Translations under genes and position numbers: made by a program
Shown here: positions 35,242 to 43,618 of the stretch, piece after piece
How the letters are laid out: each line of letters begins with the position of its first letter
Numbering within the stretch: position 1 is the first letter of the stretch
Notes under the pieces: generated by a model
Told to the model about the DNA's origin: nothing
Database searches by the model: none
Seen by the model: the letters and a program-made list of their open reading frames with translations, nothing else
Assembly (NCBI GenBank): GCA_002255575.1
Contig: NCAT01000011.1
Location: forward strand, 1 to 61,908
Length of the DNA: 61,908 bases
Direction: 5' to 3'
From: Acidocella sp. 20-57-95
GTDB lineage: Bacteria; Pseudomonadota; Alphaproteobacteria; Acetobacterales; Acetobacteraceae

Positions 35242-35772
35242 TTAGCCAGCGATGGCGTCTTCACCGTCGAGGATCGCGGCGACGGCATGCACCACAGCGG
35301 CGATGCGCACGGCTGACTGGACTTGTTCCTGGGTCAGACCACCTTCACGAACCACTTTCTCATGGCTTGTTAAGCACATGCCGCAGCCATTGACGGCTGA
35401 CACAGCCAGCGACCATAGCTCGAAATCGACCTTTTCAATGCCGGGCTTGGCAATGATATTCATCCGCAGCTTGGCCGGCAGGCGTTCATAATCACCGCCC
35501 ACTAAGTGCACAAAGCGGTAATAAATGTTGTTCATGCCCATAATGGCGGCGGCAGCTTTGGCGGCGGTCAGTGCTTCGGCGGAAAGCTGCGGGGCAAATT
35601 CGGCCATGATGGCGGCGGTCACTTCGGCGTTGCGCGAAGCCAGGGCGCTGGCAACGAAAGTACCGGCGCGCTGTTGCGTGGTCAGGGAGGGTTCAGAAGC
35701 GAGTGTGCCAATATTGAGTTTGATGTCTTTGGCATATTCGGGAAGGCGTTCTTTTAAGGCTTCGATGGTCAT
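35242..35772 (-). CDS. ahpD: Alkyl hydroperoxide reductase AhpD
   Basis: Carboxymuconolactone-decarboxylase-fold thiol reductase, 176 residues. Residues Glu118, Cys130, Cys133 and His137 occupy the same positions as in Mycobacterium tuberculosis AhpD, whose C130/C133 pair reduces AhpC. The ATG at 35772 has AAGGAT upstream. A reading frame that extends through the upstream 18-base repeats is an artefact. It follows ahpC with a 195-base spacer full of repeats. Confidence 0.94.
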   Translation of the reverse strand: MTIEALKERLPEYAKDIKLNIGTLASEPSLTTQQRAGTFVASALASRNAEVTAAIMAEFAPQLSAEALTAAKAAAAIMGMNNIYYRFVHLVGGDYERLPAKLRMNIIAKPGIEKVDFELWSLAVSAVNGCGMCLTSHEKVVREGGLTQEQVQSAVRIAAVVHAVAAILDGEDAIAG

Positions 35773-35826
35773 GATGATATCCTTATAGAAACGCCGACGG
35801 GATTGCCGTCGGCGTATGGAGAGGGG

Positions 35827-35935
35827 ATCCCCGCCTTCGCGGGGATGACGAAAGAAGGCAGGGTAACGAAGGAAGGCAGGGTAACGAAGGAAGGCAGGGT
35901 AACGAAGGAAGGTAGGGTAACGAAGGAAGGCAGGG
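35827..35935. repeat. REP-like hairpin plus 18-base tandem repeats between ahpC and ahpD
   Basis: The hairpin ATCCCCGC-CTTC-GCGGGGAT (35827-35846) is followed by about 4.5 tandem copies of an 18-base unit, GAAGGCAGGGTAACGAAG, starting at 35854, 35872, 35890, 35908 (one T variant) and 35926. In one frame it encodes a KEGRVT repeat, but no start or homology supports translation. The hairpin is of the same type as the one near 20270. Confidence 0.92.
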
Positions 35936-35967
35936 CGGCTCAAGAAGCCGCGTATAGACTTCGAACG

Positions 35968-36522
35968 TTACGCGGCAGGCTTCAGGGTTTCTTCACCCTT
36001 CTGCCAGTTGCAGGGGCACAGCTCGTCGCTCTGCAAACCATCCAAAACGCGCAGCACTTCCTGTGGGTTACGGCCCACATCGAGGTCGTTCACAGCCACG
36101 AAGCGGATGATGTTTTCCGGGTCCACGATGAAGGTGGCGCGCAGCGGCACGCCAGCGGACTTGGAAAGCACGCCGAGCGCTTCGGAAAGCTCGCGCTTGA
36201 TGTCGGAGAGCATCGGAATGGCGAGGCCCTTCAGATCGTCATGGTGCAAGCGCCAGTTCATGTGCACGAATTCGCTATCGATCGAGACGCCGTAAACCAC
36301 CGCGTCACGGTCAGCGAAGTCGCCCTTCAGCTTGCCGAATGCCACGATTTCGGTCGGGCAAACGAAAGTGAAGTCTTTCGGCCAGAAGAATACAATCTTC
36401 CACTTGCCTTCGTCGGTCTTGTCGGTGATTTCAACGAATGCGGTATCCAGCTTCAGGCCGGCCGGGCCGCCCTGCACAGCGGTGAGGGAGAAGGATGGAA
36501 AATGATCGCCAATGGTCAGCAT
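35968..36522 (-). CDS. ahpC: Peroxiredoxin AhpC
   Basis: Typical two-cysteine peroxiredoxin, 184 residues. The peroxidatic Cys55 is in DFTFVCPTE. The C-terminal CPC (Cys169 and Cys171) resembles mycobacterial AhpC with its extra Cys, in line with reduction by AhpD instead of AhpF. The ATG at 36522 has AGGA upstream; the longer frame was discarded. Divergent from oxyR, its expected peroxide-responsive activator. Confidence 0.95.
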   Translation of the reverse strand: MLTIGDHFPSFSLTAVQGGPAGLKLDTAFVEITDKTDEGKWKIVFFWPKDFTFVCPTEIVAFGKLKGDFADRDAVVYGVSIDSEFVHMNWRLHHDDLKGLAIPMLSDIKRELSEALGVLSKSAGVPLRATFIVDPENIIRFVAVNDLDVGRNPQEVLRVLDGLQSDELCPCNWQKGEETLKPAA

Positions 36523-36575
36523 GAAATAAATCCTCATTGAAAGGGTGAGATAGCAAAGCGGATATGTGCAATGCA

Positions 36576-36587
36576 GCATAATTATGC
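36576..36587. promoter_or_regulatory. Palindrome in the ahpC-oxyR spacer, candidate OxyR site
   Basis: GCATAATTATGC is a perfect 12-base palindrome in the 102-base divergent spacer. LysR-type regulators bind dyads here. The full four-element ATAG/CTAT OxyR pattern was not clear to me, so this is a candidate only. Confidence 0.4.
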
Positions 36588-36624
36588 CAATGAATAATTT
36601 AACAAAGTTTGATCGATTTATCCG

Positions 36625-37536
36625 ATGACGCCATTACCCACGCCGCAGCAGCTACGTTACCTGGTTACTTTGGCGGAAACCGGCCATTTTGGCCGTGCCG
36701 CGTCTGCCTGCGCGGTCTCGCAATCGACTTTGTCCGCTGGCATTTTGGTGCTGGAGCGGCAGTTGAATGCGCAAATTCTCGATCGTTCTGCGGGTAAGCA
36801 TGTGGCTTTTACGGCGTTGGGGTTGGAGTTGGTGGCCAAAGCCCGGCACGCGCTGGCGGCTCTGGCAAGTTTGGCTGACACTGCTGATGCGGCGCGCGCG
36901 CCGATGGCCGGGCCGCTGCGGTTGGGTATTATTCCAACCGTGGGACCATTTTTATTGCCGAGCTTAATGCCCGCCTTGCGCGCCCGTTATCCGGCGTTGC
37001 AACTGTTTTTGCGGGAAGACCAGACGGCGGCGTTACTGGCGCAATTGCAGTCAGACCAATTGGATGTGCTGCTGCTGGCTGAACCTTGTGCCTGTATGGG
37101 AACTGAGTCTCTGCCGGTGAAACGGGATGAATTTCTGGCGGTTCTGCCAATGGACCACCCGCTGGCGGCGCGCGAAGAGGTGCCAGTTTCGGCCTTGGTG
37201 GCAGAACGTCTGTTGTTGTTGGAAGATGGCCACTGCCTGCGCGACCAGGTGCTCTCAGTCTGTGGCGCTAATCCGATGAAGGCCGGTGCGTTTGCCGCGA
37301 CCTCATTGCATACTTTGATCCACATGGTCGCCGGGGGATTGGGCGTTACGTTGGTGCCGCGTCTGGCGGTCGCCGGGGGGGTTACGAATGGGGCGGAAGT
37401 GGCCCTGCGCCGCTTGGAAGGTGCCGGTACGTGGCGGACATTGTCGCTGGCTTGGCAGCCGGCCAGCCCGCGCGCGGCAGATTACCGGGCTTTGGCGCCT
37501 CTGATCGCGGGGGCGGTTGATAGGTGTTTATTATAA
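36625..37536 (+). CDS. oxyR: Hydrogen-peroxide-sensing LysR regulator OxyR
   Basis: 303 residues. The N-terminal winged HTH (PTPQQLRYLVTLAETGHFGRAA) is followed by the LysR effector domain. GHCLRDQVLSVC contains Cys204 and Cys213, with the same 9-residue spacing as the redox pair C199/C208 of E. coli OxyR. It should activate ahpC-ahpD in response to peroxide. Divergent from ahpC. Confidence 0.93.
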   Translation: MTPLPTPQQLRYLVTLAETGHFGRAASACAVSQSTLSAGILVLERQLNAQILDRSAGKHVAFTALGLELVAKARHALAALASLADTADAARAPMAGPLRLGIIPTVGPFLLPSLMPALRARYPALQLFLREDQTAALLAQLQSDQLDVLLLAEPCACMGTESLPVKRDEFLAVLPMDHPLAAREEVPVSALVAERLLLLEDGHCLRDQVLSVCGANPMKAGAFAATSLHTLIHMVAGGLGVTLVPRLAVAGGVTNGAEVALRRLEGAGTWRTLSLAWQPASPRAADYRALAPLIAGAVDRCLL

Positions 37537-37654
37537 TAGACGGTTTTTGTAAGATTTTTGGCGTGATGAGAAATTTCCGTCGCGATTTTACAAAATTTCA
37601 CTTCCCTTTGGTGTTTAGAATAGTAAGCTTGTATTGTGTTTTAGGAGATCACCC

Positions 37655-38980
37655 ATGAGCGCTTCCGCCCGTAACAGCAACGACCCCCTTATTCATCAAT
37701 GGATGCCGTTTACGGCGAACCGGCAGTTCCAGGAGCAGCCGCGCATCATCGCCCGGGCCGAAGGTGTCTATTATTATGGTACGAGCGGCCAGCGCATGCT
37801 GGATGGCTCATCAGGACTATACTGCATTCCGCTCGGTCATGGCCGCCGTGAAATCCGTGAGGCCGTGGCCAAGCAGATGGAGGAGCTAGATTACGCACCG
37901 CCGTTCCAATATGGCGTACCGGGCGCATTCAAGCTGGCCACCGAAGTGGCGCAGATGACCCCGCCAGGCTTGAACCGCATTATGTTCTCGGGCTCTGGCT
38001 CGGAAGCTGTGGAAACCGCCTTGAAGGTGGCCATTCAGTATCATCGCGTCCGCGGTGAAGGTCAGCGGACCCGCTTTATTGGCCGTGAGCGTGGCTATCA
38101 TGGCGTGAATTTTGGCGGTTGGTCGGTCGGCGGCATGGTCAATAACCGCAAGGCGTTTGGCACCGGCCTGCCCGGCGTTTCGCATATGCGCCATACCGTG
38201 ATCCCGGAAAACAAATTCGTTATGGGCCAGGGCGAGCATGGTGGCGTGGCTTTGGCGAATGATTTGCAGCGCTTTGTTGATTTGCATGGTGCGGACACCA
38301 TTGCTGCTTGCATTGTTGAACCGATTGCTGGCTCCACCGGCATTCTGGTGCCGCCCAAAGGCTACCTGGAGCGTCTGCGTGAGATTTGCACCCAGCACGG
38401 TATCTTGCTGATTTTTGACGAGGTTATCACCGGATTTGGCCGTACGGGTCATGCGTTTGCCGCGCAGACCTTTGATGTGGTGCCCGATATTATGACCATG
38501 GCAAAGGCCATTTCCAATGGCAGCATTCCGATGGCAGCGGTGGCTGTGCGGGAGGATATTCAGCAGACGATTCTGGATGCCTCGCCTGAAAACACCGTCG
38601 AGTTTTATCATGGTTATACTTACTCGGCGCATCCAGTTGCCTGTGCGGCCGCTTTGGCCACGCTGAAAATCTACCGTGAAGAAGATACCTTCGCCCGCGT
38701 GCGCGAATTGGCCCCAGCGTTCCTCGAGCAGATTGGTTCGTTCAAGGATTTGCCAGGCATTGCCGATACGCGCGGCTTTGGTCTGCTAGGCGCTGTGGAT
38801 GTTGAACCGCACGGCAAGCCGGGCGCGCGCGGCTTCAAAATTCTTTGCAAGGCATTTGAATCCGGGCTGGTATTGCGGGCAGCTGGTGATGCGATCGTAC
38901 TGGCACCGCCCTTCGCGGCGACGGCGGATGAGATTTCGCAGATGGTCGACATTATGCGGAAAGTCATTCTAGAAAGCTAA
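37655..38980 (+). CDS. Omega-amino acid:pyruvate aminotransferase (class III)
   Basis: 441 residues, PLP-dependent class III aminotransferase. The PLP Lys is K284 in MAKAISNG, with Asp255 in IFDEVITGFGRTG. The N-terminal HQWMPFTANRQF and the segment EFYHGYTYSAHPVACAA match beta-alanine-pyruvate transaminases closely. The substrate is likely beta-alanine or another omega-amine, with pyruvate as acceptor. The ATG at 37655 has AGGAG 7 bases upstream; an earlier in-frame ATG has none. An SDR gene follows 1 base after its stop. Confidence 0.9.
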   Translation: MSASARNSNDPLIHQWMPFTANRQFQEQPRIIARAEGVYYYGTSGQRMLDGSSGLYCIPLGHGRREIREAVAKQMEELDYAPPFQYGVPGAFKLATEVAQMTPPGLNRIMFSGSGSEAVETALKVAIQYHRVRGEGQRTRFIGRERGYHGVNFGGWSVGGMVNNRKAFGTGLPGVSHMRHTVIPENKFVMGQGEHGGVALANDLQRFVDLHGADTIAACIVEPIAGSTGILVPPKGYLERLREICTQHGILLIFDEVITGFGRTGHAFAAQTFDVVPDIMTMAKAISNGSIPMAAVAVREDIQQTILDASPENTVEFYHGYTYSAHPVACAAALATLKIYREEDTFARVRELAPAFLEQIGSFKDLPGIADTRGFGLLGAVDVEPHGKPGARGFKILCKAFESGLVLRAAGDAIVLAPPFAATADEISQMVDIMRKVILES

Positions 38981-38981
38981 G

Positions 38982-39704
38982 ATGACAAAGCCACTGGCGG
39001 GTAAAACCGCGATCATCACCGGTGCCTCAAGCGGCATCGGCCTTGCGATTGCTCATGCGTTTGCGCAAGCGGGCTGCGATTTAACCATCGCGGCCCGCAA
39101 TGCAAGCAAGCTGGAGGAAGTGGCCACGGCGTTGCGGGCGCATGCTGTACAAGTTCGCCCGGTGGCGGTGGATCTCACCAAGGATGAAGATATTTTCAGG
39201 CTATTTACCGGCCTCGAACGGCTGGATGTGTTGGTCAATAATGCCGGCGCCTCAATCCGGGCGCGCACTGAAAATGTCACGCCGGCGCAATGGCGTAGTG
39301 TGATTGATTTGAATGTGACGGCAGCGTTTTTATGCGCACAAGCGGCTTACCAGAAAATGCTGGGCCAGGGTGGCGGGCGCATTATTAATATTGGCAGTGT
39401 GTCTTCGCGGGTCTCACGGCGGCACTCGGTGGCTTATACCACGTCGAAATTTGCGCTCGATGGCATGACGCGCGCGATGGCGTTGGATGGGCGTGGTCAT
39501 GGCATTGCGGTATCGATATTGAATCCGGGCAACACCGATAGTGCGATCTGGGTGGGCCAGGAGGAGGCGGTGGCCAAGGAAGGGCTGATGCCGGGGGCGC
39601 AAGTGGCGCGGGCGGCGCTGCTGATGGCAACCTTGCCGCCCGATATCAACATGCTGGATGCGACGATTTTGCCGCTGACGATGCCGTTTTTGGGGCGCGG
39701 CTAG
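38982..39704 (+). CDS. Short-chain dehydrogenase/reductase
   Basis: Classical SDR of 240 residues. Cofactor motif TGASSGIGLA, structural NNAG, catalytic Ser in INIGSVSS and YxxxK in YTTSK. It immediately follows the aminotransferase and could reduce the aldehyde or oxo-acid product (for example malonate semialdehyde to 3-hydroxypropionate). That link is inference. Confidence 0.88.
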   Translation: MTKPLAGKTAIITGASSGIGLAIAHAFAQAGCDLTIAARNASKLEEVATALRAHAVQVRPVAVDLTKDEDIFRLFTGLERLDVLVNNAGASIRARTENVTPAQWRSVIDLNVTAAFLCAQAAYQKMLGQGGGRIINIGSVSSRVSRRHSVAYTTSKFALDGMTRAMALDGRGHGIAVSILNPGNTDSAIWVGQEEAVAKEGLMPGAQVARAALLMATLPPDINMLDATILPLTMPFLGRG

Positions 39705-39711
39705 AGCCGCG
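39696..39711 (+). terminator. Probable terminator overlapping the SDR stop codon
   Basis: GCGGC-TAGA-GCCGC, extended by a further C-G pair at each end, forms a short perfect hairpin that includes the TAG stop, followed by TTCTTT. It fits a weak intrinsic terminator of the aminotransferase-SDR transcript. Confidence 0.4.
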
Positions 39712-39744
39712 TTCTTTCATGGTTCGGCTGAATATCAACGCGCC

Positions 39745-41202
39745 CTAGGCTGGCTTGACGGTCACGCGCTTCTGCACGCCCCAGCTACGCTGGCCGGTGA
39801 GGAAATAGACCCAACCCCAACTGGCGCCCAAATGCCGTAAAAGCTGAAAACTGAACGGCTCGGCGATGGAGGCGAGAATGGCCAAGCCGAGATTGGCCTT
39901 GGTGTAGCCGCCCACCCAGTTGCGATACAGATGGATCGACCAGAGATGGAAGCCGAGATCGATGATGATTTTGCCGAAAATAAAACCGCCGATGGGCAGC
40001 AACAATGCAATTTGGCCAGTGAACAAATACCACAACAGGAAACCGAAGGCACAGAGGCCGTAGATCGGCTGAAATGTGTCGATGGCTTTCACCGGTAGCA
40101 TCGCAAGGCCCAGGCGTTGATAACGGGCGGTGCCCACCATGTCGCGGTACCAGAGCTGGGTTTGCAGAAACCCGCCAAACCAGCGGCGCCGTTGGCGCAG
40201 GAAGCCCAGAATAGAGGAGGGGGCAGAGGTGCGGGCACGCGCGGTGCCCACCACCACCGTACTGTGCCAGTTCAGCCCATGGTCGTAGCCATAGCGGCGC
40301 AGGCGGTGGATGAGCTCGTAATCCTCGACCAAGCAATCGGGGTCAAAGCCGCCGACACTCACCACCGCATCGCGGCGGAAGGCAGCGAAGGCGCCGGAGA
40401 TCAATAGCAGGCTGTCCATTTGTGCCCAGGCATAGCGGCCTAGGAAGTTACGGATATATTCGTAGGTCTGAAACCATTCGAAAAACTGGCCACTCAGGCT
40501 GTTCTCGCAAAATGGTGCCAAGACGCCAGTAGCGGCCACCAGCCCCGGCGTGGCCTGAAAAGCGTCCCGCATCGCTTTGATGGCATTGGTATCAAGTTCG
40601 GTATCGGCATCGACGGTGACGAACATGTCGGTTTCAACATGCAGCAGCGCCTGGTTGAGCGTGCGTGCTTTGCCGCCATGGGCAGCCCGCAGCCAGCGCA
40701 GGCCGGGCACCATTGCACTGGCTGCGCTGATGCTGCCCATGGCGGGTTCCGAGAGGCCATAAAGGCTGGTGAGCAGCGCGGCAGTGCCGTCTGTTGAGCC
40801 GTCATCAGCGATGATGATTTGCTCTGGTGGCTCGCTTTGCTGGCCTAGCGCGGTGATGGTGGCGGCCAGCACGGCATCCTCATTATAGGCGGCCACGATC
40901 ACGGTCAGGCTGGGGCGGGCGGTGGCGGGTACAAAAGCCGGTGGCTTGCGACCCAGTTTAAGGGTTTGCCAGAATGTGAAACTCAGCAACGCGGTGTCGT
41001 AGGCGATGTAGATAATGCCCACCGACCAGGCGCCGATGCCGTGGCCAAGGAAGGCGCGGGCGAGTAGGAGCACCCATAGGGCCGAAACGCCGCCGTGAAT
41101 GAGGATGCTGGCAAGCGGCGTTGCAGGTTTGGTCCAGCGCGGGGCGTTGGCGTGCAAGGAGGCTTCGAGACTGGCAGTGCTTTGGGAGACCATACGGTTC
41201 AT
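39745..41202 (-). CDS. Membrane-bound family 2 glycosyltransferase (processive type)
   Basis: About 485 residues. Two N-terminal helices are followed by a cytoplasmic GT2 domain with IVAAYNED, IIADDGSTD (nucleotide-binding Asp), VDADTELD (DxD), CLVEDYELI (catalytic base) and QRRRW, then three or four helices. This is the layout of cellulose, hyaluronan or poly-GlcNAc synthases (PgaC-like). No accessory polysaccharide genes adjoin, so the product is unknown. The start is uncertain: ATGs at 41202 and 41193 are both possible; the frame opens at 41268. Confidence 0.85.
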   Translation of the reverse strand: MNRMVSQSTASLEASLHANAPRWTKPATPLASILIHGGVSALWVLLLARAFLGHGIGAWSVGIIYIAYDTALLSFTFWQTLKLGRKPPAFVPATARPSLTVIVAAYNEDAVLAATITALGQQSEPPEQIIIADDGSTDGTAALLTSLYGLSEPAMGSISAASAMVPGLRWLRAAHGGKARTLNQALLHVETDMFVTVDADTELDTNAIKAMRDAFQATPGLVAATGVLAPFCENSLSGQFFEWFQTYEYIRNFLGRYAWAQMDSLLLISGAFAAFRRDAVVSVGGFDPDCLVEDYELIHRLRRYGYDHGLNWHSTVVVGTARARTSAPSSILGFLRQRRRWFGGFLQTQLWYRDMVGTARYQRLGLAMLPVKAIDTFQPIYGLCAFGFLLWYLFTGQIALLLPIGGFIFGKIIIDLGFHLWSIHLYRNWVGGYTKANLGLAILASIAEPFSFQLLRHLGASWGWVYFLTGQRSWGVQKRVTVKPA

Positions 41203-41288
41203 CTGATGGACCAAGGCTATTCTGCCAAGCCGGGCGTTAAATATTAGCCAACAAATGAAAGTGAGCACACCATATTGTTGTGCAGATG

Positions 41289-41303
41289 TCGGCTATAAGC
41301 CGA
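41289..41303. promoter_or_regulatory. Inverted repeat in the leader of cytochrome b561
   Basis: TCGGCT-ATA-AGCCGA is a perfect 6-base inverted repeat about 9 bases before the AAGGAG ribosome binding site. It may be an operator or a leader hairpin. Confidence 0.4.
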
Positions 41304-41323
41304 TGCATTGATAAGGAGTTGTT

Positions 41324-41884
41324 ATGTCCACCACCCAAAAATACACCAAGGTTGCTGTTATTTTGCATTGGCTGATCGCTTTTGGCATCGGGCTGAATAT
41401 TATTCTAGCGATCACCAATGATTATTTTTCGGACGCGACCGCCCGGATTATGATTGATTTGCATAAATCAATCGGGATTACCGTGCTGGGGTTGGTGATG
41501 TTGCGGATCATCTGGCGGTTGACCCACACACCGCCGCCGTTTCCGCCAGAATACAAAGCGTGGGAGACGTTGGCCGCCCATAGCGCGCATTACGCGCTTT
41601 ATGGATTGATTATTTTGATGCCGGTTACCGGGTGGGTTCATGATTCCGCCTTCAGCCAAGCCGCTGAACACCCGCTCATTTTATTCTGGGTCATCCCCTG
41701 GTTTCGGTTAAGCTTCATTGCCAACATGGACCCGGCGACCAAACATTATGTGCACGAGCTGTTTGGTACGATTCATACGCTTTTAAGCTACGCACTCTAT
41801 GGCGTGATGGCCGCCCATATTCTGGGGGCGTTGAAGCACCAGTTCATCGACAAGCACCCGGAAATACAGCGTATGTGGCGGTAA
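41324..41884 (+). CDS. Cytochrome b561
   Basis: 186 residues with four membrane helices and the conserved His of the prokaryotic b561 family (ILHWLIAFG, DLHKSIG, HSAHYALYG, HELFGTIHTLLSY region). It binds two haem b groups and transfers electrons in the inner membrane; some members are superoxide:ubiquinone oxidoreductases (CybB). A strong AAGGAG precedes the ATG. Single gene, convergent with panB. Confidence 0.9.
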   Translation: MSTTQKYTKVAVILHWLIAFGIGLNIILAITNDYFSDATARIMIDLHKSIGITVLGLVMLRIIWRLTHTPPPFPPEYKAWETLAAHSAHYALYGLIILMPVTGWVHDSAFSQAAEHPLILFWVIPWFRLSFIANMDPATKHYVHELFGTIHTLLSYALYGVMAAHILGALKHQFIDKHPEIQRMWR

Positions 41885-41895
41885 CGGCGGAGATT

Positions 41896-42672
41896 TTACA
41901 GCGGGAATTTCGACGAACGGACATCTTGAGCATACTGCGCCAGCGCCTCCTGCATTAATGCCGCACCGTTCACGTAGGCGCGGGCGAAGCCGGGGGCGCG
42001 GTCCATGTTCAGGCCCAGCACATCGTGCAGCACCAGCACCTGCGCATCGGTTCCGGGGCCGGCACCGATGCCAATGGTGGGGACCGGCACGCGGCGCGTG
42101 ATTTCTGCCGCCACATCTGACGGGATGGCTTCCATTAAGACCATCCGGGCGCCGGCCTCGGCCAGTGCAATCGCATCCTCGATCAGCCGGGCTGCGGCTT
42201 CCGGGGTTTTGCCTTGGCGTTTGAAGCCGCCAAACTGCCGCACATGCTGCGGTGTCAGGCCAATATGGGCACAGACAGGCACGGCCCTGGCGGACAGGAA
42301 CGCCACAGTCTCCACCATCGGTGCGCCGCCTTCGAGCTTGACGATCTCGGCGCCGGCTTTCATCAAGCGCGCCGCGCTTGCAAACGCCTGCGCAGGGCTT
42401 TCCTCAAAGCTGCCGAACGGCAGATCTGCCATAATCAGTGCCTTCTGCACCGCTTTGGCGACGATGCTGGTATGGTATTCCATCTGCTCCAGCGACACGC
42501 TGAGCGTATCGGCCGCACCGCCGACCATCATGCCGACCGAGTCGCCGATCAGAATACCATCCAGACCGGCGGTGTCGGCGATCCGCGCGAAGGTATGGTC
42601 ATAAGCAGTGATGAAGCTGAGCTTGCGGCCCTCACGTTTGGCTTTGTCCCAGTTGGCGATATTTTTGCTCAT
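41896..42672 (-). CDS. panB: 3-methyl-2-oxobutanoate hydroxymethyltransferase
   Basis: Pantothenate enzyme of 258 residues. TIM-barrel motifs: ITAYDHTFARIAD, ILIGDSVGMMV, ADLPFGS, KLEGG, and HIGLTPQHVRQFGGFKRQG. It makes ketopantoate from 2-oxoisovalerate and methylene-THF. The ATG overlaps the pncC stop by four bases. panC is not adjacent. Confidence 0.95.
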   Translation of the reverse strand: MSKNIANWDKAKREGRKLSFITAYDHTFARIADTAGLDGILIGDSVGMMVGGAADTLSVSLEQMEYHTSIVAKAVQKALIMADLPFGSFEESPAQAFASAARLMKAGAEIVKLEGGAPMVETVAFLSARAVPVCAHIGLTPQHVRQFGGFKRQGKTPEAAARLIEDAIALAEAGARMVLMEAIPSDVAAEITRRVPVPTIGIGAGPGTDAQVLVLHDVLGLNMDRAPGFARAYVNGAALMQEALAQYAQDVRSSKFPL

Positions 42673-43154
42673 TTTTCAGTGGCTCCTAACAGGAGGTTTA
42701 GTGCGTAGAGAACACTGGCAGCACGCACTTGCGCGCGGCTGCCGGGGAATATCATGTGGCGGGTGAAGCTGTCGCCGTGGCGGTTGGCAAGGCCAAACCA
42801 GACCGTACCGACGGGTTTTTCTTCGGACCCGCCATCCGGTCCGGCGATGCCGGTCACGGCAACAGCCATATCCACACCGGCGCGTTGTTTGGCGCCAATG
42901 GCCATGCGCAGTGCCACCGCTTCGCTGACCGCACCGACCGAGGCGATCAGGCCGGAAGGTACACCGAGCAGCTCAGATTTGGCATTATTTGAGTAGGTGA
43001 CGAAGCCGCGGTCCAGCACCGCGGAAGAGCCGGGGATTTCGGTAATGGCAGCGGCGATCAGCCCACCGGTGCAGCTTTCCGCCGTGGCTAAAGTCACGCC
43101 ACGAGCACGGCAGAGCATCACCAGGCGGGCGGCCAGGTTATGGGCGGTGGTCAC
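42669..43154 (-). CDS. pncC: Nicotinamide-nucleotide amidohydrolase (CinA C-terminal type)
   Basis: A stand-alone CinA_C domain protein of about 161 residues. LATAESCTGGLIAAAITEIPGSS, FVTYSNNAKSELLGV and AVTGIAGPDGGSEEKPVGTVW are diagnostic. It deamidates NMN to NaMN, recycling NAD. I set the start at GTG 43154 because it overlaps the pgpA stop as GTGA; ATGs further upstream lie inside pgpA. Confidence 0.92.
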   Translation of the reverse strand: MTTAHNLAARLVMLCRARGVTLATAESCTGGLIAAAITEIPGSSAVLDRGFVTYSNNAKSELLGVPSGLIASVGAVSEAVALRMAIGAKQRAGVDMAVAVTGIAGPDGGSEEKPVGTVWFGLANRHGDSFTRHMIFPGSRAQVRAASVLYALNLLLGATEK

Positions 43155-43618
43155 AACCAGCGCCCCGGTAGCAACCATGCCAGAATGGCAAGGAAGCAAA
43201 AGCCGATGGCACCGGCGGCCCAGTCATCGGCCATCACGCCGATGGCGTCATGCCGCTGGTCAGCGATGCCGACCGGGCCGGGCTTCCAAATGTCAAACAG
43301 CCGGAACAGCCCGAAGGCGATGAGCAACCCAGCGGCACTGACCCGTGGCAGCGCCAGCATGGTGAGCATCTGTCCTGCCACTTCATCAATCACGATCCAG
43401 CCAGGGTCGTTCTGCCCGCCAACCGCCCAAACGGCCCAGACCCCAATGACGCTGGAGACAATAACGCCTGCCAGCAGCGGGCCATGACCCATTTGCAAGA
43501 GCACAGCGCCAATGAGCACCCCCACCAGCGAGCCAAATGTGCCCGGCGCCCTGGGTGCAAAGCCGACACCGCCGGCGCTGGCGATCATCTGCGCGGCATT
43601 CATGTCTTGAAACTTCAT
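43151..43618 (-). CDS. pgpA: Phosphatidylglycerophosphatase A
   Basis: 155 residues, membrane enzyme that dephosphorylates phosphatidylglycerol phosphate. Conserved motifs: GFAPRAPGTFGSL, WIVIDEVAGQ and FRLFDIWKPGP. The ATG at 43618 overlaps the slt stop by four bases; another in-frame ATG lies four codons before. Part of slt-pgpA-pncC-panB. Confidence 0.93.
   Translation of the reverse strand: MKFQDMNAAQMIASAGGVGFAPRAPGTFGSLVGVLIGAVLLQMGHGPLLAGVIVSSVIGVWAVWAVGGQNDPGWIVIDEVAGQMLTMLALPRVSAAGLLIAFGLFRLFDIWKPGPVGIADQRHDAIGVMADDWAAGAIGFCFLAILAWLLPGRWL

Noticed and set aside
35854..35935. CRISPR array
   Set aside because: Units are 18 bases, directly adjacent with no spacers, and no cas genes are present.
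35803..36540. Frame reading KEGRVT repeats across the ahpC region
   Set aside because: It runs through the 18-base tandem repeat and then antisense to ahpC; no start signal and no homology.
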